From Bacteroides reticulotermitis JCM 10512 (GTDB taxonomy: Bacteria; Bacteroidota; Bacteroidia; Bacteroidales; Bacteroidaceae), in NCBI RefSeq assembly GCF_000517545.1, contig NZ_BAIV01000013.1, positions 62,001-126,000 of the forward strand: a stretch of 64,000 nt of DNA, read 5' to 3'. Both the position numbers and the translations under genes were made by a program. Under the pieces are notes generated by a model, which was not told where the DNA came from, did not search any database, and worked only from the letters and a program-made list of their open reading frames with translations. Shown one piece after another: positions 48,654 to 60,853 of this stretch; position 1 is the stretch's first letter, and the number at the start of each line of letters is the position of its first letter.

Positions 48654-51461
48654 ATGATAAGATTCTTTACTAGAAAAAGCAAGTTGTCTTACTTGCTTCT
48701 TATCGGATTGATGTGTTGTACTTGTTTGCTGAGTGCGTGTAAGGACGATGAGGTTATTGAACCTGGTGCTCCTTCCGTACCGAAAGCCGGCACGGCAGTC
48801 GAAAATATCAATACGAATGTCAGTGCGTTACGTAGACTGATTGAGGCTAAACAACAGGGACTGGCTGTAAAATCGTATAATCCGGTGAATAACGGTACAA
48901 GCTATACCATTGAATTGTCCGATGGTGCAAGTTTCAGTGTATTCACTCAGATAGCGGTATTGGAAGGTGGAGGGGAGACGGTAGTCTATTCGCCTAATGT
49001 GGGTGTCAAGATGGATAATGATGAATATTATTGGACTATTGACAATGAGTGGCTGACATTTGATAGCCATGAAAAAGTAAAGGTAATCACTGAAGGTAGT
49101 ACTGCTGCACCGGTAGTGGGCATCAATGAAGATGGCTATTGGACGGTAAAGTACGAAAGCAAGACGCAGACCCTCGGACATAAGGCTGAAAGTGGAAAGC
49201 TCGTCAGCCTGTTTAAACAGGTGGATGCTAACGATGCAGAGTCGGTTCGTTTCGTCTTCAATGATCAGACCTCCGACATAATACTTCTTCTTAAAGGAGA
49301 TAAACCTGAAATTCCTCCTCTGATAGGAAGTATGCGTCGTCCCATTTCTCCGGATCACCCGGCATGGCTTATTCATATCGACTCATGGAATTACGCTGAT
49401 CCGCAGAAAATCATCGATCTTATTCCTGCTGACATTCGTCCGTATGCTATTTTTAATATATCCTTGTCAGCAAGTCATGATGAGGAAACAGGACGTTTTA
49501 CGCTAAGTGAGTATGGTTATGAGATTGCAAAATCATGGTTGCGGACTTGTGCTGAAAACAGTGTTTGGGCGATGGTGCAGCCTTCAAGCGGTGGATTTAG
49601 TCATTTTCCCGATTTCAGTTCATATAACGAATTCGAAGACAGTGTGTATGATGAGTTTTTCAAGGACTATCCAAACTTTCTCGGTTTCAACTATTGTGAG
49701 CAGTTTTGGGGCTACGATGATCGTTTTTCCGTATCGTGGATGCAACGAGTGGCTCATTGGACTCAGCTTTTGAAACTTACTCATAAATATGGAGGCTACC
49801 TAGTTGTCAGCTTTTGTGGTAACACATGGTCGGCTAGCATCGATCCGATCGCGCTTGTAAAACGTAACCCTGATTTTGCTCAGATAGCTAAATTATGTCC
49901 CGAAAATTTCATTATGTGTGAGAAGTATACGACGCAGGGTGGTTTCTTCAATGTCGAGAGCATGTGTTTAGGTACATGGTTGTCAGGTTTTGCGGGGCAA
50001 TATGGAATTCGTTTCGACCAATGTGGCTGGACGGAGAAGACCGGACAAAATGGAGACAAAGATTTTCCATTGGCTGCTGGTGCACTTCCTGTCATAGAGC
50101 ATGTGATGCTGACCGGTCAGACCGTTATTGATGGTCCCGAACTTATATGGCAGCAGTGCTTTAAAGAGACTGGAACAGTCGGTGTAGGCGATGGATATCA
50201 AAGCCGTAATTGGGAGTGTTTTCCACAGTTTATTAATATTAATGTGGACATGTTTCGTAAGATTATGGACGGAACGATTCGCATACCTTCTCGGCAAGAG
50301 GTTATCGACCGTACTAAACTTGTGATTCTTCAGGATGTGTATTCAGGTGATGATAATGCTCGATATAGCGCTCCTAATAATTTGTACGAGGGGCTTTATC
50401 TGCGAGATGACGATGGCAACCTTTGGGATAACCATTGCTATTTCAAGAAAACGGGGCGTTATCCTACCATTCCTGTGGTGTTCGAGTTATGCGATGCGGT
50501 GGCTAATTCGTTCCAGTATAAAGTCAACCAGTCAGGTTTCGCCGGAGGATGGAGCGATGTTCAACTCAAGGTTGGAAAATTCAACCGTATCTTTCCCGAA
50601 GAGTATAGCGGCGAACTTTATGCTGGGCGCATTGAGAATGGTTGGGTGATTTATAACGGGCTTGTTGGGGTAAGAAAAACCACTGTACCATTTAAATATA
50701 ATACATGTGATAAGATGGAACTCGCTTACTCCAAATATACAGTATCTGTTGTGAAAGAATACGCTAATAAGGTCACTTTCTATATGAACAACTACGATGT
50801 TAATGGCTCAAGCAAAACGGATGTGATCAAGATATACGGAGCCACATCGACTCCATCCTATTCCGTGACTCCAAGAGCAAATGGAACAGCGAAAGTTTCT
50901 GAGAGTTGGAAGAATGGTGTATATGAACTGACTGTAGATCATAATGGCCCACTCGATTTGACTATCAACTGTTCAGGGAATGCCACGAGACGTGAGACGA
51001 CTTATACTACGGCATCTGTCTTGGCTCCGCCTTCTCCACAGATCTATCAGGGAGCTCGCCAGTATGAGGCTGAATGTTTTGATTTTAAGAACGTTGCCAA
51101 GAGGATAACCAAGGGGGATATTGAGGTTATCCGCAATTATACTGGACAAGGCTATATAAACTTTGGTACTAATTCTGCAGCTGCTGTGCGTGATGCTATA
51201 ACCGCAATGGAAGATGGGCTGCATACATTCCGCATCCGCTACCGCTCTCCATCGGCTATTATTAATACGGTGGATATGTATGTGAATGGTGTCAAGGTGG
51301 GTGCTCCTCAGTTTCTGCAGACTGATACTGACAATACGACTTGGAATACGGCTTCAATGTCGGCGTCTCTCCGAAAGGGATCAAATACCTTTGAATTGAA
51401 AGCCAATTCATCAGGTGTAAGCGACCTGTATCTCGATAATATTGTTATTGAGAGAAAATAA
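48654..51461 (+). CDS. GH98 endo-glycanase, lipoprotein
   Basis: 935 residues, complete. The lipobox is LLSACKDDE. A DUF4988-like N-terminal module (about residues 45-210, INTNVSALRRLIEAKQQG) precedes the GH98 barrel (MRRPISPDHPAWLIHIDSWN, FLGFNYCEQFWG, YLVVSFCGNTW). A C-terminal beta-sandwich CBM ends SDLYLDNIVIERK. GH98 was first known for blood-group endo-beta-galactosidases. In the B. ovatus complex-xylan locus a GH98 acts as an endoxylanase that needs decorated xylan. The context here strongly favours that role. Confidence 0.88.
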   Translation: MIRFFTRKSKLSYLLLIGLMCCTCLLSACKDDEVIEPGAPSVPKAGTAVENINTNVSALRRLIEAKQQGLAVKSYNPVNNGTSYTIELSDGASFSVFTQIAVLEGGGETVVYSPNVGVKMDNDEYYWTIDNEWLTFDSHEKVKVITEGSTAAPVVGINEDGYWTVKYESKTQTLGHKAESGKLVSLFKQVDANDAESVRFVFNDQTSDIILLLKGDKPEIPPLIGSMRRPISPDHPAWLIHIDSWNYADPQKIIDLIPADIRPYAIFNISLSASHDEETGRFTLSEYGYEIAKSWLRTCAENSVWAMVQPSSGGFSHFPDFSSYNEFEDSVYDEFFKDYPNFLGFNYCEQFWGYDDRFSVSWMQRVAHWTQLLKLTHKYGGYLVVSFCGNTWSASIDPIALVKRNPDFAQIAKLCPENFIMCEKYTTQGGFFNVESMCLGTWLSGFAGQYGIRFDQCGWTEKTGQNGDKDFPLAAGALPVIEHVMLTGQTVIDGPELIWQQCFKETGTVGVGDGYQSRNWECFPQFININVDMFRKIMDGTIRIPSRQEVIDRTKLVILQDVYSGDDNARYSAPNNLYEGLYLRDDDGNLWDNHCYFKKTGRYPTIPVVFELCDAVANSFQYKVNQSGFAGGWSDVQLKVGKFNRIFPEEYSGELYAGRIENGWVIYNGLVGVRKTTVPFKYNTCDKMELAYSKYTVSVVKEYANKVTFYMNNYDVNGSSKTDVIKIYGATSTPSYSVTPRANGTAKVSESWKNGVYELTVDHNGPLDLTINCSGNATRRETTYTTASVLAPPSPQIYQGARQYEAECFDFKNVAKRITKGDIEVIRNYTGQGYINFGTNSAAAVRDAITAMEDGLHTFRIRYRSPSAIINTVDMYVNGVKVGAPQFLQTDTDNTTWNTASMSASLRKGSNTFELKANSSGVSDLYLDNIVIERK

Positions 51462-51476
51462 AGCTCTCAATTATTC

Positions 51477-51515
51477 GATTATCCGCAAGATACTAGCTAA
51501 AACTTGCGGATAATC
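51477..51515 (+). terminator. Terminator-like hairpin after GH98
   Basis: A perfect 13-bp stem GATTATCCGCAAG / CTTGCGGATAATC (51477-51489 with 51503-51515), followed by TTTTT. It lies only 16 bases before the esterase start. The esterase and GH43 must therefore be read through it or use a weak promoter of their own. Confidence 0.85.
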
Positions 51516-51522
51516 TTTTTAA

Positions 51523-52469
<947 letters not shown>

Positions 52470-52481
52470 AATACTATAAAA

Positions 52482-53855
52482 ATGAAAATTAGAATATTAA
52501 TATTGCTATTCTCCTCCGGTTTGTTGTGTAGCTTATCTGCACAGAACCCGATTGTACAAACTTGCTATACAACAGATCCTGCTCCGATGGTACACAATGG
52601 TACTTTGTATGTATATACGGGACATGACGAAGATAAAGCAGATTTTTTCTGGATGCAAGAGTGGCGTGCTTATTCCACCAAAGATATGGTGAACTGGACT
52701 GATCACGGCTCTCCTCTCGCTATCGAATCATTTGCTTGGGCAGACGACCGTGCATGGGCGGCACAGTGTATTGAGCGCAACGGTAAATTCTATTGGTATG
52801 TCTGCCTTCACTCAAAGCTCACAAATGCCATGGCTATTGGGGTAGCGGTAGGGAATTCTCCCCTCGGTCCTTTTAAAGACGCCATCGGCAAACCGCTTTG
52901 TGATGGCAGTTGGGATTATATTGATCCGACTGTATTTATTGATGATGACGGTCAAGCCTATCTCTATTGGGGAAATCCAAACATCTATTATGCTAAACTA
53001 AATGAGGACATGGTTTCATTGAAAGGTGAAGTCGGTAAGCTGGAGCAGACGGTAGAAGGCTTTGGCGCTCCTAGTCCCGATAAACGCGTAAAAGGTGTAA
53101 AATATAAGGATACTTATGTCGAAGGTCCATGGTTAAATAAGCGAGAAGGCAAATATTATTTGCTTTACGCTGCTGGGGGAGTGCCTGAGCATATTGCCTA
53201 TTCCATGAGTAGTACTCCGCTTGGTCCTTGGAAGTATATGGGAGAAATCATGCCCTTGCAAGATACCGGATCGTTTACCAACCATTGTGGGGTAATAGAT
53301 TATAAAGGTAATTCTTACTTTTTCTACCATACGGGCAAGCTACCGGGTGGAGGAGGCTTTGGACGTAGTGTGGCAATCGAACAATTCCGCTATAATACGG
53401 ACGGCACTTTCCCTATTATTAATGCTACACAAGCAGGAGTATCTCCGGTAGGTAAGCTCAATCCTTACCAAAGGCTGGAAGCCGAAACTATTGCTTTTTC
53501 AGAAGGAGTGAAGTCGGAGACAAACGCAAAAACGGGTGTTTATATAGCTGAAATCCATAATGGAGACTATATAAAAGTACGCGAAGTGGATTTTGGACCT
53601 CAGGGTCCTAAACGATTCACAGCTTCTGTTGCCAGTGCTCTTCGTGGTGGTAAACTTGAAGTGCGCACAGACAGCATAGGCGGAACTTTGATTGCAGAAC
53701 TAACTATTCCTACCACAGGGGGATGGGAATGCTGGAAAAGTTTGCGAGCTAATATTATAGAACCCGTTACAGGTGTACATGATATTTATTTTGTATTTAA
53801 AGGACGAAAAGGCTGCAAGTTATTTAATTTTGATTGGTATAAGTTTGATAAATAA
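52482..53855 (+). CDS. GH43-CBM6 arabinofuranosidase-type enzyme
   Basis: 457 residues, complete. The signal peptide ends SLSAQ. The GH43 domain shows Asp in YTTDPAPMVH, Asp in YIDPTVFIDDDGQ and Glu in YVEGPWLNK. The linker GKLNPYQRLEAE leads into a CBM6 ending FNFDWYKF. It is a close paralogue of the enzyme at 32108 and of the remnant at 60854. It starts 12 bases after the esterase stop. Probable role: removal of arabinose from xylan chains. Confidence 0.9.
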   Translation: MKIRILILLFSSGLLCSLSAQNPIVQTCYTTDPAPMVHNGTLYVYTGHDEDKADFFWMQEWRAYSTKDMVNWTDHGSPLAIESFAWADDRAWAAQCIERNGKFYWYVCLHSKLTNAMAIGVAVGNSPLGPFKDAIGKPLCDGSWDYIDPTVFIDDDGQAYLYWGNPNIYYAKLNEDMVSLKGEVGKLEQTVEGFGAPSPDKRVKGVKYKDTYVEGPWLNKREGKYYLLYAAGGVPEHIAYSMSSTPLGPWKYMGEIMPLQDTGSFTNHCGVIDYKGNSYFFYHTGKLPGGGGFGRSVAIEQFRYNTDGTFPIINATQAGVSPVGKLNPYQRLEAETIAFSEGVKSETNAKTGVYIAEIHNGDYIKVREVDFGPQGPKRFTASVASALRGGKLEVRTDSIGGTLIAELTIPTTGGWECWKSLRANIIEPVTGVHDIYFVFKGRKGCKLFNFDWYKFDK

Positions 53856-53914
53856 TAGGGTTGACGTTTTCTCACATTCATCGGGAAAACAATAAATATA
53901 GAGAGGGCAGTGGG

Positions 53915-56900
53915 CTATTCTTCTTTTTTGCCCAACTGCTCTTTCATATATACGGAAGGTGGTACCCCATATAATTCCTTAAATGTAGTAGAGAAATTAT
54001 TGGGGTCAGTAAATCCGGTTAACATAGCTATCTCGGATATGGTATGTTGCTTCTCGGACAACAGCTGTGCAGCTTGCTTTAAACGTATATTACGAATGAA
54101 ATCACGTGTTGTCTGATTAGTTAGTTCCTTGAGCTTTCGGTGCAGATGCACACGGCTTATTCCGACTTCGGTAGTGAGTATTTCTATCGTCAAGTTAGGA
54201 TTGCTTATATTATTGTTAATCACTTTCATGATACGTTCCATTAGCTTTTCATCTGGCGATTTTACTTCTAGTTTCTGAACCTTATTTTCCTGACTTTGCT
54301 GACCTGTGAATACTTTACGCAATTGTTGGCGGGTATTGATCAGATTTTCAGCCGTTTTTTGTAGTATTTCGACATTAAATGGCTTTGTAATATAAGCATC
54401 TGCTCCTGTGTTCAGCCCTTCCAGATTATCTTCTTCTCTTGTTTTGGCGGTAAGCAGAATCACCGGTATATGGTTGAGGTTTATATTTTGCTTGATTTTT
54501 CTGCATAATGTCAGTCCATCCATTTCGGGCATCATGATATCGCTGATAACTAAATCCGGAGCTTTTTTAAATATAAGTTCTAACGCTTCCTTGCCATTAC
54601 AGCTTGTCGTGACGTGGTACATATCAGCAAATTCTTTGCAGATATAATTTCGAATTTCCTCGTCGTCTTCCACTATTAATACCTGAAATTTACTTTTCAC
54701 TCTTACTTTCTTTTCTTCTTTTTCTGTAGTGTGGGCTATTACAGGAGTGGGTATAGTATATACGGCTTCCTCTCTATTATTTTTGTCTACTTCCTCCGGG
54801 CGCAAATGAGCATTGCCCAATGGCAGTCGAATGATGAAACGACACCCCGTTTGCTCATCATTATCTTCTACATAGATTCTTCCATGATGTAGCTCCACTA
54901 ATGAACGAGTTAGGTGGAGCCCAACTCCTGTACCACCTTTGGGATTTTGCTGGCTGTTGCGAATTTGATAGAATCGTTCGAATATATGTTCTTTTTCTTC
55001 TTCGTCAATTCTTATTCCTGTATTCGAAATAATTATTTCAGCATATTGCCTTAGTGTTCCGGTTTGTGTATCATCTTCTCCTGTACGAAGAGTAATATCT
55101 ATTTTCCCTTTCTCGAGTATACTTAAACGCATTGGACAGAATGTTGAAAATGATTTTATCGAAATTAGTCGTATCTATCCAAATGTTTAGTTTCTCAAGT
55201 TGTGAATGGAGTTGCAACTGAATGTTTTTAGCATTTGCTTGTTGCCCGAAATTTATACATAGGTCTCCGATAAAAGGGATGATGTCGGTTTCCTGAAACT
55301 TCAGAAGCATTTGGCCTTTATCAATTTTTCGGATATCCATAAGCTGATTTATCAGGCTTAGGATACGCTCTGCATTTCGGTAGATGATATGATATACTTC
55401 TAGCCGTTCGCTGTCCTCCTCTTTTTTTATCAGTTTTTGCAGAGGGCTGATGATAAGTGACATCGGAGTACGTATTTCATGGGAAATATTTATAAAAAAT
55501 TGCAGCTTGGCTTCATTAATTTGTTCCGCATGGATATGCTGTAACACTTCCTGGTGCATTCTGTACCTATGTCTGATCTGAAGAATAATGATAAATATGA
55601 TGACTGATGTTAATAAGCAATAGATAAGTTTAGCCCACCAGGAAGCATACCAAGCGGGCGATATGTAAATAACGATTTCTTTGGTATTTGAATAGAGTGT
55701 GTTGTCCTTTGCCTTGATTTTGAAATGATAAGTGCCGGGTTTAAGGTTACTGAATGATATGCGATTGATGCCCTTAGGCAGACTAATCCATTTTTCATCG
55801 TTTATGGAATAAAGATAGTTTATGTGCTCAGGAGCATTCAGCTCCAAAGTTGCAAACTCAATGCTAAATACATTATCTTTATGAGATAAATAGAACTCTT
55901 CGGCATTGAATACAGGGCAGTTGATGATGTTATGTCTACCAGATTTCATTCCTTTTCTTACAGGTTTGTTATGTAGAAAGAAGTTCGTAATACGGATGTT
56001 CCATTTCCTTGCTGGGTTAACGATCTCCTGCGGCTTGAAATATGTGATACCATTCATACCCCCGAACCAGATAAATCCTTGCGAATCCTTAAATGAGGCA
56101 TTCTTATAAAATTCATTTCCTTGCAATCCGTCACCTACATAGTAATTGATAAATTTGTTGTTTTTCCTTTGGAATTGAGAAATCCCGGCATTGGTGCTTA
56201 TCCATAAAAAGCCATTGTCATCTCCTTGGATTGCATATATGGTATTGCTAGGTAATCCATCTGCAGTCGTATAGGTAATTATGTCTTTTGTCTTTTTGTT
56301 CCAACTAGACAACCCTTCTGAACTGCCTATCCAGATAATTCCGTTGGTATCTTCATAAATTGAATAGATGACATGCTTTGAAAGTATCTTAGAACTTTGA
56401 AAATCAGGTGTGGAAAGGTCAATGCAGTTTATTCCGTCATAAGTACCTACGTATAATAAATTGTTGTTGGAGTAATGTAGACACCCTATCCATCCGTTTA
56501 TTAATGAGGATTTAGATTGTACGGATGAGAATTCTTTTGTTTTGAGGTCATAATAGTATAACCCGAAGCCCATCGTTGCAATCCAGAGGCGTTTGTTTTT
56601 ATCCTCAGCAAAGTCGTATACACGTTGTATATAGTTGTTATTCTTATCTACCAGCTTATATTGGTAACTGCACTCTCCGGTCTGTTTATCTAACTTTCCC
56701 ATGCCGTTAATAAATGAACCGAACCATAGGTTGTGCTCGGAATCTTCATATAGCTTTATAACAGTCGATGGAACTGAATTGGGCTGATTGGTATGTGAAA
56801 AGTGTTTTATTCTTTCTGTTTTTTCTGTAATAGCATAAATCCCATCATTGTCGGTTCCTATCCATAAATTTCCATTAAGGTCTTGGCAAATTGTGGTAAT

Positions 56901-57929
56901 ACAACTGGAACCTATAATATTTTTATCCATGGATTTATGCCCTATATATTTAAAGCTATTGGTGCGGGCAGGTATTAACATTACTCCTTTTTGATAAACA
57001 GCCAGCCATAAGTTACCCGAGTTATCTTTTAGGATGGAATGTATTTTAGAATCACTGGGGTCAAAGTAATTATTGTTAAACTTGTATTCGGTTATTTCGT
57101 GGTTCTTATTGTTGTAAATTGCCATTCCTTTACCATCAGTACCAATGTATACTTCATTCTGAGGACCAGAATAGAGGCAACAGACAGGGAGCTCTTTATT
57201 CGATTTAAAATCAAGAGGACTAAAACTGTCAAGTCTTTGATTGTATGCGAATAGCCCTTTTCTCAGGCTTCCTACATAGATATTCCCTTCTGAATCTTCG
57301 CATATTCTGTTGACATATCCGTTGTCTTTAGATAAATACAAAGAATAGTGGTTATCCGGGCTGATTCGGTATACCCCTTCTTCTCCTTTCGTAATCCATA
57401 TATTCTGTTTTCTATCTTCAATCATATATCCTTGTGAAGATATGGGTATTTTAATTCTTTCGACAGTTAATTGATTGTCACTGATATTTAGTTTGCATAG
57501 CACGTTTCCAGATATCCATATTTCTCCATTCTTTTTTTCGATGATAGAGACTATGTTACTTTCAAGTATTTGCCCGGTATCCTGCCACTTCGCGGGTGGA
57601 GTAAAATTGTCAGTGGCTGGGTCGTACATTTGAATTCCCTTATATGTGCCAATAATCAAATGCCCTTTGCTATCTTCAAAAACGGTACGGACAATACCGT
57701 GGGCTAATGCGTGCTCGTTATTAGGCTCATGCTTATAAATGGTGAATTTTGCACCGTCATAGCGGTTAAGCCCATCTTCCGTTGCAACCCAAATAAAACC
57801 GTTTCGATCTTGATATATTTGATTAATTAAACTACTGGACAAATCATTATCAGTAGTGAATAATTTGGGTGATTGTCCATGACATAGTAAAGAAAGGAGT
57901 AATAATAAAGTTGTCAGTGCACTTTTCAT
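53915..57929 (-). CDS. Hybrid two-component sensor/regulator (one frame break)
   Basis: About 1338 residues, a whole two-component system in one protein. After the signal peptide (ends CHGQS) come propeller repeats of the two-component type (WVATEDGLNRYDG, WIGSSEGLSSWNK), a Y_Y_Y domain and a membrane helix. The cytoplasmic part holds the kinase (phospho-His in NISHEIRTPMS), ATPase, receiver (Asp in LVISDIMMPEMDG) and AraC-type DNA-binding domain (GFTDPNNFSTTFKELYG). Frame changes near 55105 in the ATPase domain (net +1 or -2). I start at the ATG at 57929; a TTG at 57944 is also in frame. It should sense xylan oligosaccharides in the periplasm and switch on the flanking operons. Confidence 0.92.
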
Positions 57930-58394
57930 AGTTTTATTTTTCAAGTATTAGCAATACAAAAGAAACTAAAAAATGAGGAATAGCCTAATAAAAAGCAAAA
58001 TATTGAGGCTCATTAAATGGCTGAATCCAATGATGTAACATGGAGGATGGATAATGTAACAAGAAAAAAGAAAACGTAATCTGCGCATCGTAAGAGGAAT
58101 GGAACTGATGAAAAAAGAACGTTTCATCTCGTCTAGAATTAGTTAGCTAACCTGAGAACGAAGACCATGACTGTCAGGGGTGGTAATGCTGATTGGAATT
58201 TGGTTACAGAAGTGAATATGCAATTGCTCAAAAAAAATGCAGCGAACTGTCTTCCTCGTATAGGTTTTGTGTTAATCGCAAAGAGAAAGAGTGAATGTAC
58301 GTAATTCAAGTGATAATTTACGGCAAATAAGGAAAGAGGATTGTTGCGGTATGCACTCTATTTCTCCCTCCTTATTCTTTTCTGTAAATGTATG
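57930..58394. other. Gap between GH95 and sensor gene
   Basis: Contains the sensor promoter with two phased half-sites (57996-58060). A weak stem AATAAGGA / TCCTTATT (58326-58333 with 58369-58376) might end the GH95 transcript. I see no gene. Confidence 0.5.
57996..58060 (-). promoter_or_regulatory. Sensor promoter with two phased half-sites
   Basis: On the + strand GTAAC lies at 58035-58039 and 58056-58060, 21 bp apart. The TTTG of a possible -7 element (ATATTTTG read on the - strand, 58003 to 57996) falls exactly 32 bp past the nearest half-site, as at the other promoters. The first two bases of the -7 element do not match TA. Confidence 0.45.
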
Positions 58395-60827
58395 CTATTG
58401 TCTCTCTTTAGTAGCATTGATTACATAAGTTTTACCTGCTTGTGTCTCAAGATCATATTCATAAACTTTTTGAATGTCAGGTAGCTGTGGTGTTAGGCCT
58501 TTGCTTACTAAAGGCTTATTTATAGGAGTTGCAGCGAATAATAGATTTGGGCATTCTCCATTGGCTTTTTTCAAACCTTCACCTTTTAGCGGGACATAGG
58601 ATCGGATACGAATTACTCCTCCTATCTTTGAGTGAATAGTGGCTTTCTTTAATCGGCATTTTATCCAATCCATATCAATCACAAAATTGCCGCGAGCCAC
58701 TAACCCTTTTATACTCCCTTCTTTCCATGCAGTGGGTAGAGCAGGTAATAAGTGTACTGCTCCATCGTGGCTTTGAAGTAGCATTTCTGCAACTCCGGCT
58801 GTATAACCGAAGTTACCATCAATTTGAAAAGGCGGGTGAGCATCCAGCATATTCGGGTAAGTTCGTCCCTCGGGATATTCTTTGGCAGCGTTATCATTAG
58901 GTAATAGCTGAATCATGTTTTTGATGATTTGAAAAGCATGATTTCCATCTAGCATGCGTGCCCAGAAGTTAATCTTCCAGCCGATACTCCAACCAGTTGC
59001 TTTGTCACCACGATGGTCTAATGTAGTTTTAGCTGCTTGAAATAGTTCCGGATTTGAGTAAGGAGAGATTTGGTTGCTAGGATAAAGACCGTAAAGATGA
59101 GAAATATGCCGATGCTCGTCTTGCGGATTATCTATATCTTCAAGCCATTCTTGTAATTGATTATGTTTTCCAATCTGCATAGGAGGTAGTTTGCCGAGGA
59201 TAAGTTTTAGCGAGTCTTGGAAATTTGTTTGCTCCTCTACAATTTCGGCTGCAAGCAATGTATTATGTAAAGCATCAAAAACGATCTGATTATCCATTGT
59301 GCAACCGGCAGTGATTGGTCCATGTTCCGGTGATACGGAGGGAGATACTACCATCCATTTATAAGTCGGATGTTCTACTAGAAAATCCAGATAGAACTGT
59401 GCTGTTCCTTTTAGAATGGGATAGTATTCTTTCAGGAATCCTTTATCCCCTGTAAAAAGGTAATGCTGCCAAATATGTTGTGCCAGCCAAGCACCGCCAC
59501 TCGGCCACATTCCGGCTGCTGCAAAATCGACTACTCCGCATATTCTCCATAAATCTGTGTTATGATGTGCCATCCAGCCCCGGCAGTTATACATGGTTTG
59601 AGCAGTTTTTGCTCCCGTAGCCGATAAGTCTTTCAGCATAGAAAAAAGTGGACTATGCGTCTCGCTAAGATTCGTGACTTCTGCCGGCCAATAGTTCATT
59701 TCCGTATTAATATTGATCGTATACTTACTGTCCCAAGGAGCGTGGATGCTGTTATTCCATATACCTTGTAGATTGGCGGGTTGTCCTCCCGGCTGTGAAG
59801 ATGAAATTAATAAATACCGGCCATATTGGAAAAGTAGAGCTGCCATTGCCATGTCTTTACCTTTGCCGAAGCTCTCAATTCGTTTGGGAGTTTCAATTTG
59901 TGAAACTTCACTAGCCGGCAAATGAAGCAGAACGCGGTCGAACTGCTTTTGATAAGAAGCGGTATGGCTTTTAAGAGCTTTCTCATAAGGAATCTGAATT
60001 GCTTCTTTCAGATATTCACTAGTCCGATGAGATTGATTCGCGCTAACGTTCTGATAATTCACGTAGTTTGTTGCTGCCGATATATAAAGAATAGCTTCGG
60101 TACCTTCACTCACTTGAAGAATATCTCCTGCTGAGTGGATAGTACCATTCGTTTTTACCTGAACCTGACATTCTGCCTGTAGTGCAGCTTTCAGGCCTTC
60201 CTGCTCTTTACCTTGACAGGTGATAACAAGTTTGTCATTTTGAGCGTTGACTTCATATTCCAGCGGACAGTTGTATGTTACCTTAAAATTTAATGTATTT
60301 GCCTTACTCGCTTTAATATGCATGATGATGACATTGTTTGTAAAAGAGGCGAAAGTAGTGCGGGTATAAGTAACGTTGTTCACTTGATAGCGGGTAGTGG
60401 TAGTCGCGTTTTCCAAATTCAGATCACGGTAGAAACCGGATACATTCTTATGTTCTGGAAATTCCAAAAACAAACTACCCAACGTCAGGTAGCTCATGCC
60501 GTGTTGTTTGGTTAAGAAATTGGCATCGATGAGTGTCTGTGCTTCCTGATTCTTTCCTTCAAATATGAGTTTGCGCACAACGGGCAAAACATGTATAGCA
60601 TTTGAGTTGTCATTGTTGTACGGTGAACCTGCCCAGAAGGTTTCTTCGTTAAGTTGTAGTTCTTCACGTTCGGTTCCTCCATATACCATGGCACCAAGGC
60701 GAGAGTTGCCAATGGGAAGAGCTTCTGACCAGTTTTGTGCAGGCTGGCTATACCAAAGTTTCAAGTCTTGTGCAGATGTAAAGATGCTGCAAAGAGAAAG
60801 GTATATCAATATTAATGTATTTTTCAT
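58395..60827 (-). CDS. GH95 alpha-L-fucosidase / alpha-L-galactosidase
   Basis: 810 residues, complete, with signal peptide ending FTSAQ. GH95 landmarks are WSEALPIGNSRLGAMVYGG at the N-terminus, the barrel segment NINTEMNYWPAEV, and the acid and base regions LQEWLEDID and QIDGNFGYTAGVAEM. The family inverts and removes terminal alpha-L-fucose or, in complex-xylan loci, alpha-L-galactose. The corn-type setting favours L-galactose. It is last in the - strand operon behind GH115. Confidence 0.92.
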   Translation of the reverse strand: MKNTLILIYLSLCSIFTSAQDLKLWYSQPAQNWSEALPIGNSRLGAMVYGGTEREELQLNEETFWAGSPYNNDNSNAIHVLPVVRKLIFEGKNQEAQTLIDANFLTKQHGMSYLTLGSLFLEFPEHKNVSGFYRDLNLENATTTTRYQVNNVTYTRTTFASFTNNVIIMHIKASKANTLNFKVTYNCPLEYEVNAQNDKLVITCQGKEQEGLKAALQAECQVQVKTNGTIHSAGDILQVSEGTEAILYISAATNYVNYQNVSANQSHRTSEYLKEAIQIPYEKALKSHTASYQKQFDRVLLHLPASEVSQIETPKRIESFGKGKDMAMAALLFQYGRYLLISSSQPGGQPANLQGIWNNSIHAPWDSKYTININTEMNYWPAEVTNLSETHSPLFSMLKDLSATGAKTAQTMYNCRGWMAHHNTDLWRICGVVDFAAAGMWPSGGAWLAQHIWQHYLFTGDKGFLKEYYPILKGTAQFYLDFLVEHPTYKWMVVSPSVSPEHGPITAGCTMDNQIVFDALHNTLLAAEIVEEQTNFQDSLKLILGKLPPMQIGKHNQLQEWLEDIDNPQDEHRHISHLYGLYPSNQISPYSNPELFQAAKTTLDHRGDKATGWSIGWKINFWARMLDGNHAFQIIKNMIQLLPNDNAAKEYPEGRTYPNMLDAHPPFQIDGNFGYTAGVAEMLLQSHDGAVHLLPALPTAWKEGSIKGLVARGNFVIDMDWIKCRLKKATIHSKIGGVIRIRSYVPLKGEGLKKANGECPNLLFAATPINKPLVSKGLTPQLPDIQKVYEYDLETQAGKTYVINATKERQ

Positions 60828-60853
60828 ATATGTATATTAAGATAAAATAAATA

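Noticed and set aside
53856..53914. GTTTTC...GAAAAC stem between GH43 and the sensor gene as a terminator
   Set aside because: Only six pairs with a loop of about 13 bases and no T-run, so it is too weak to list.
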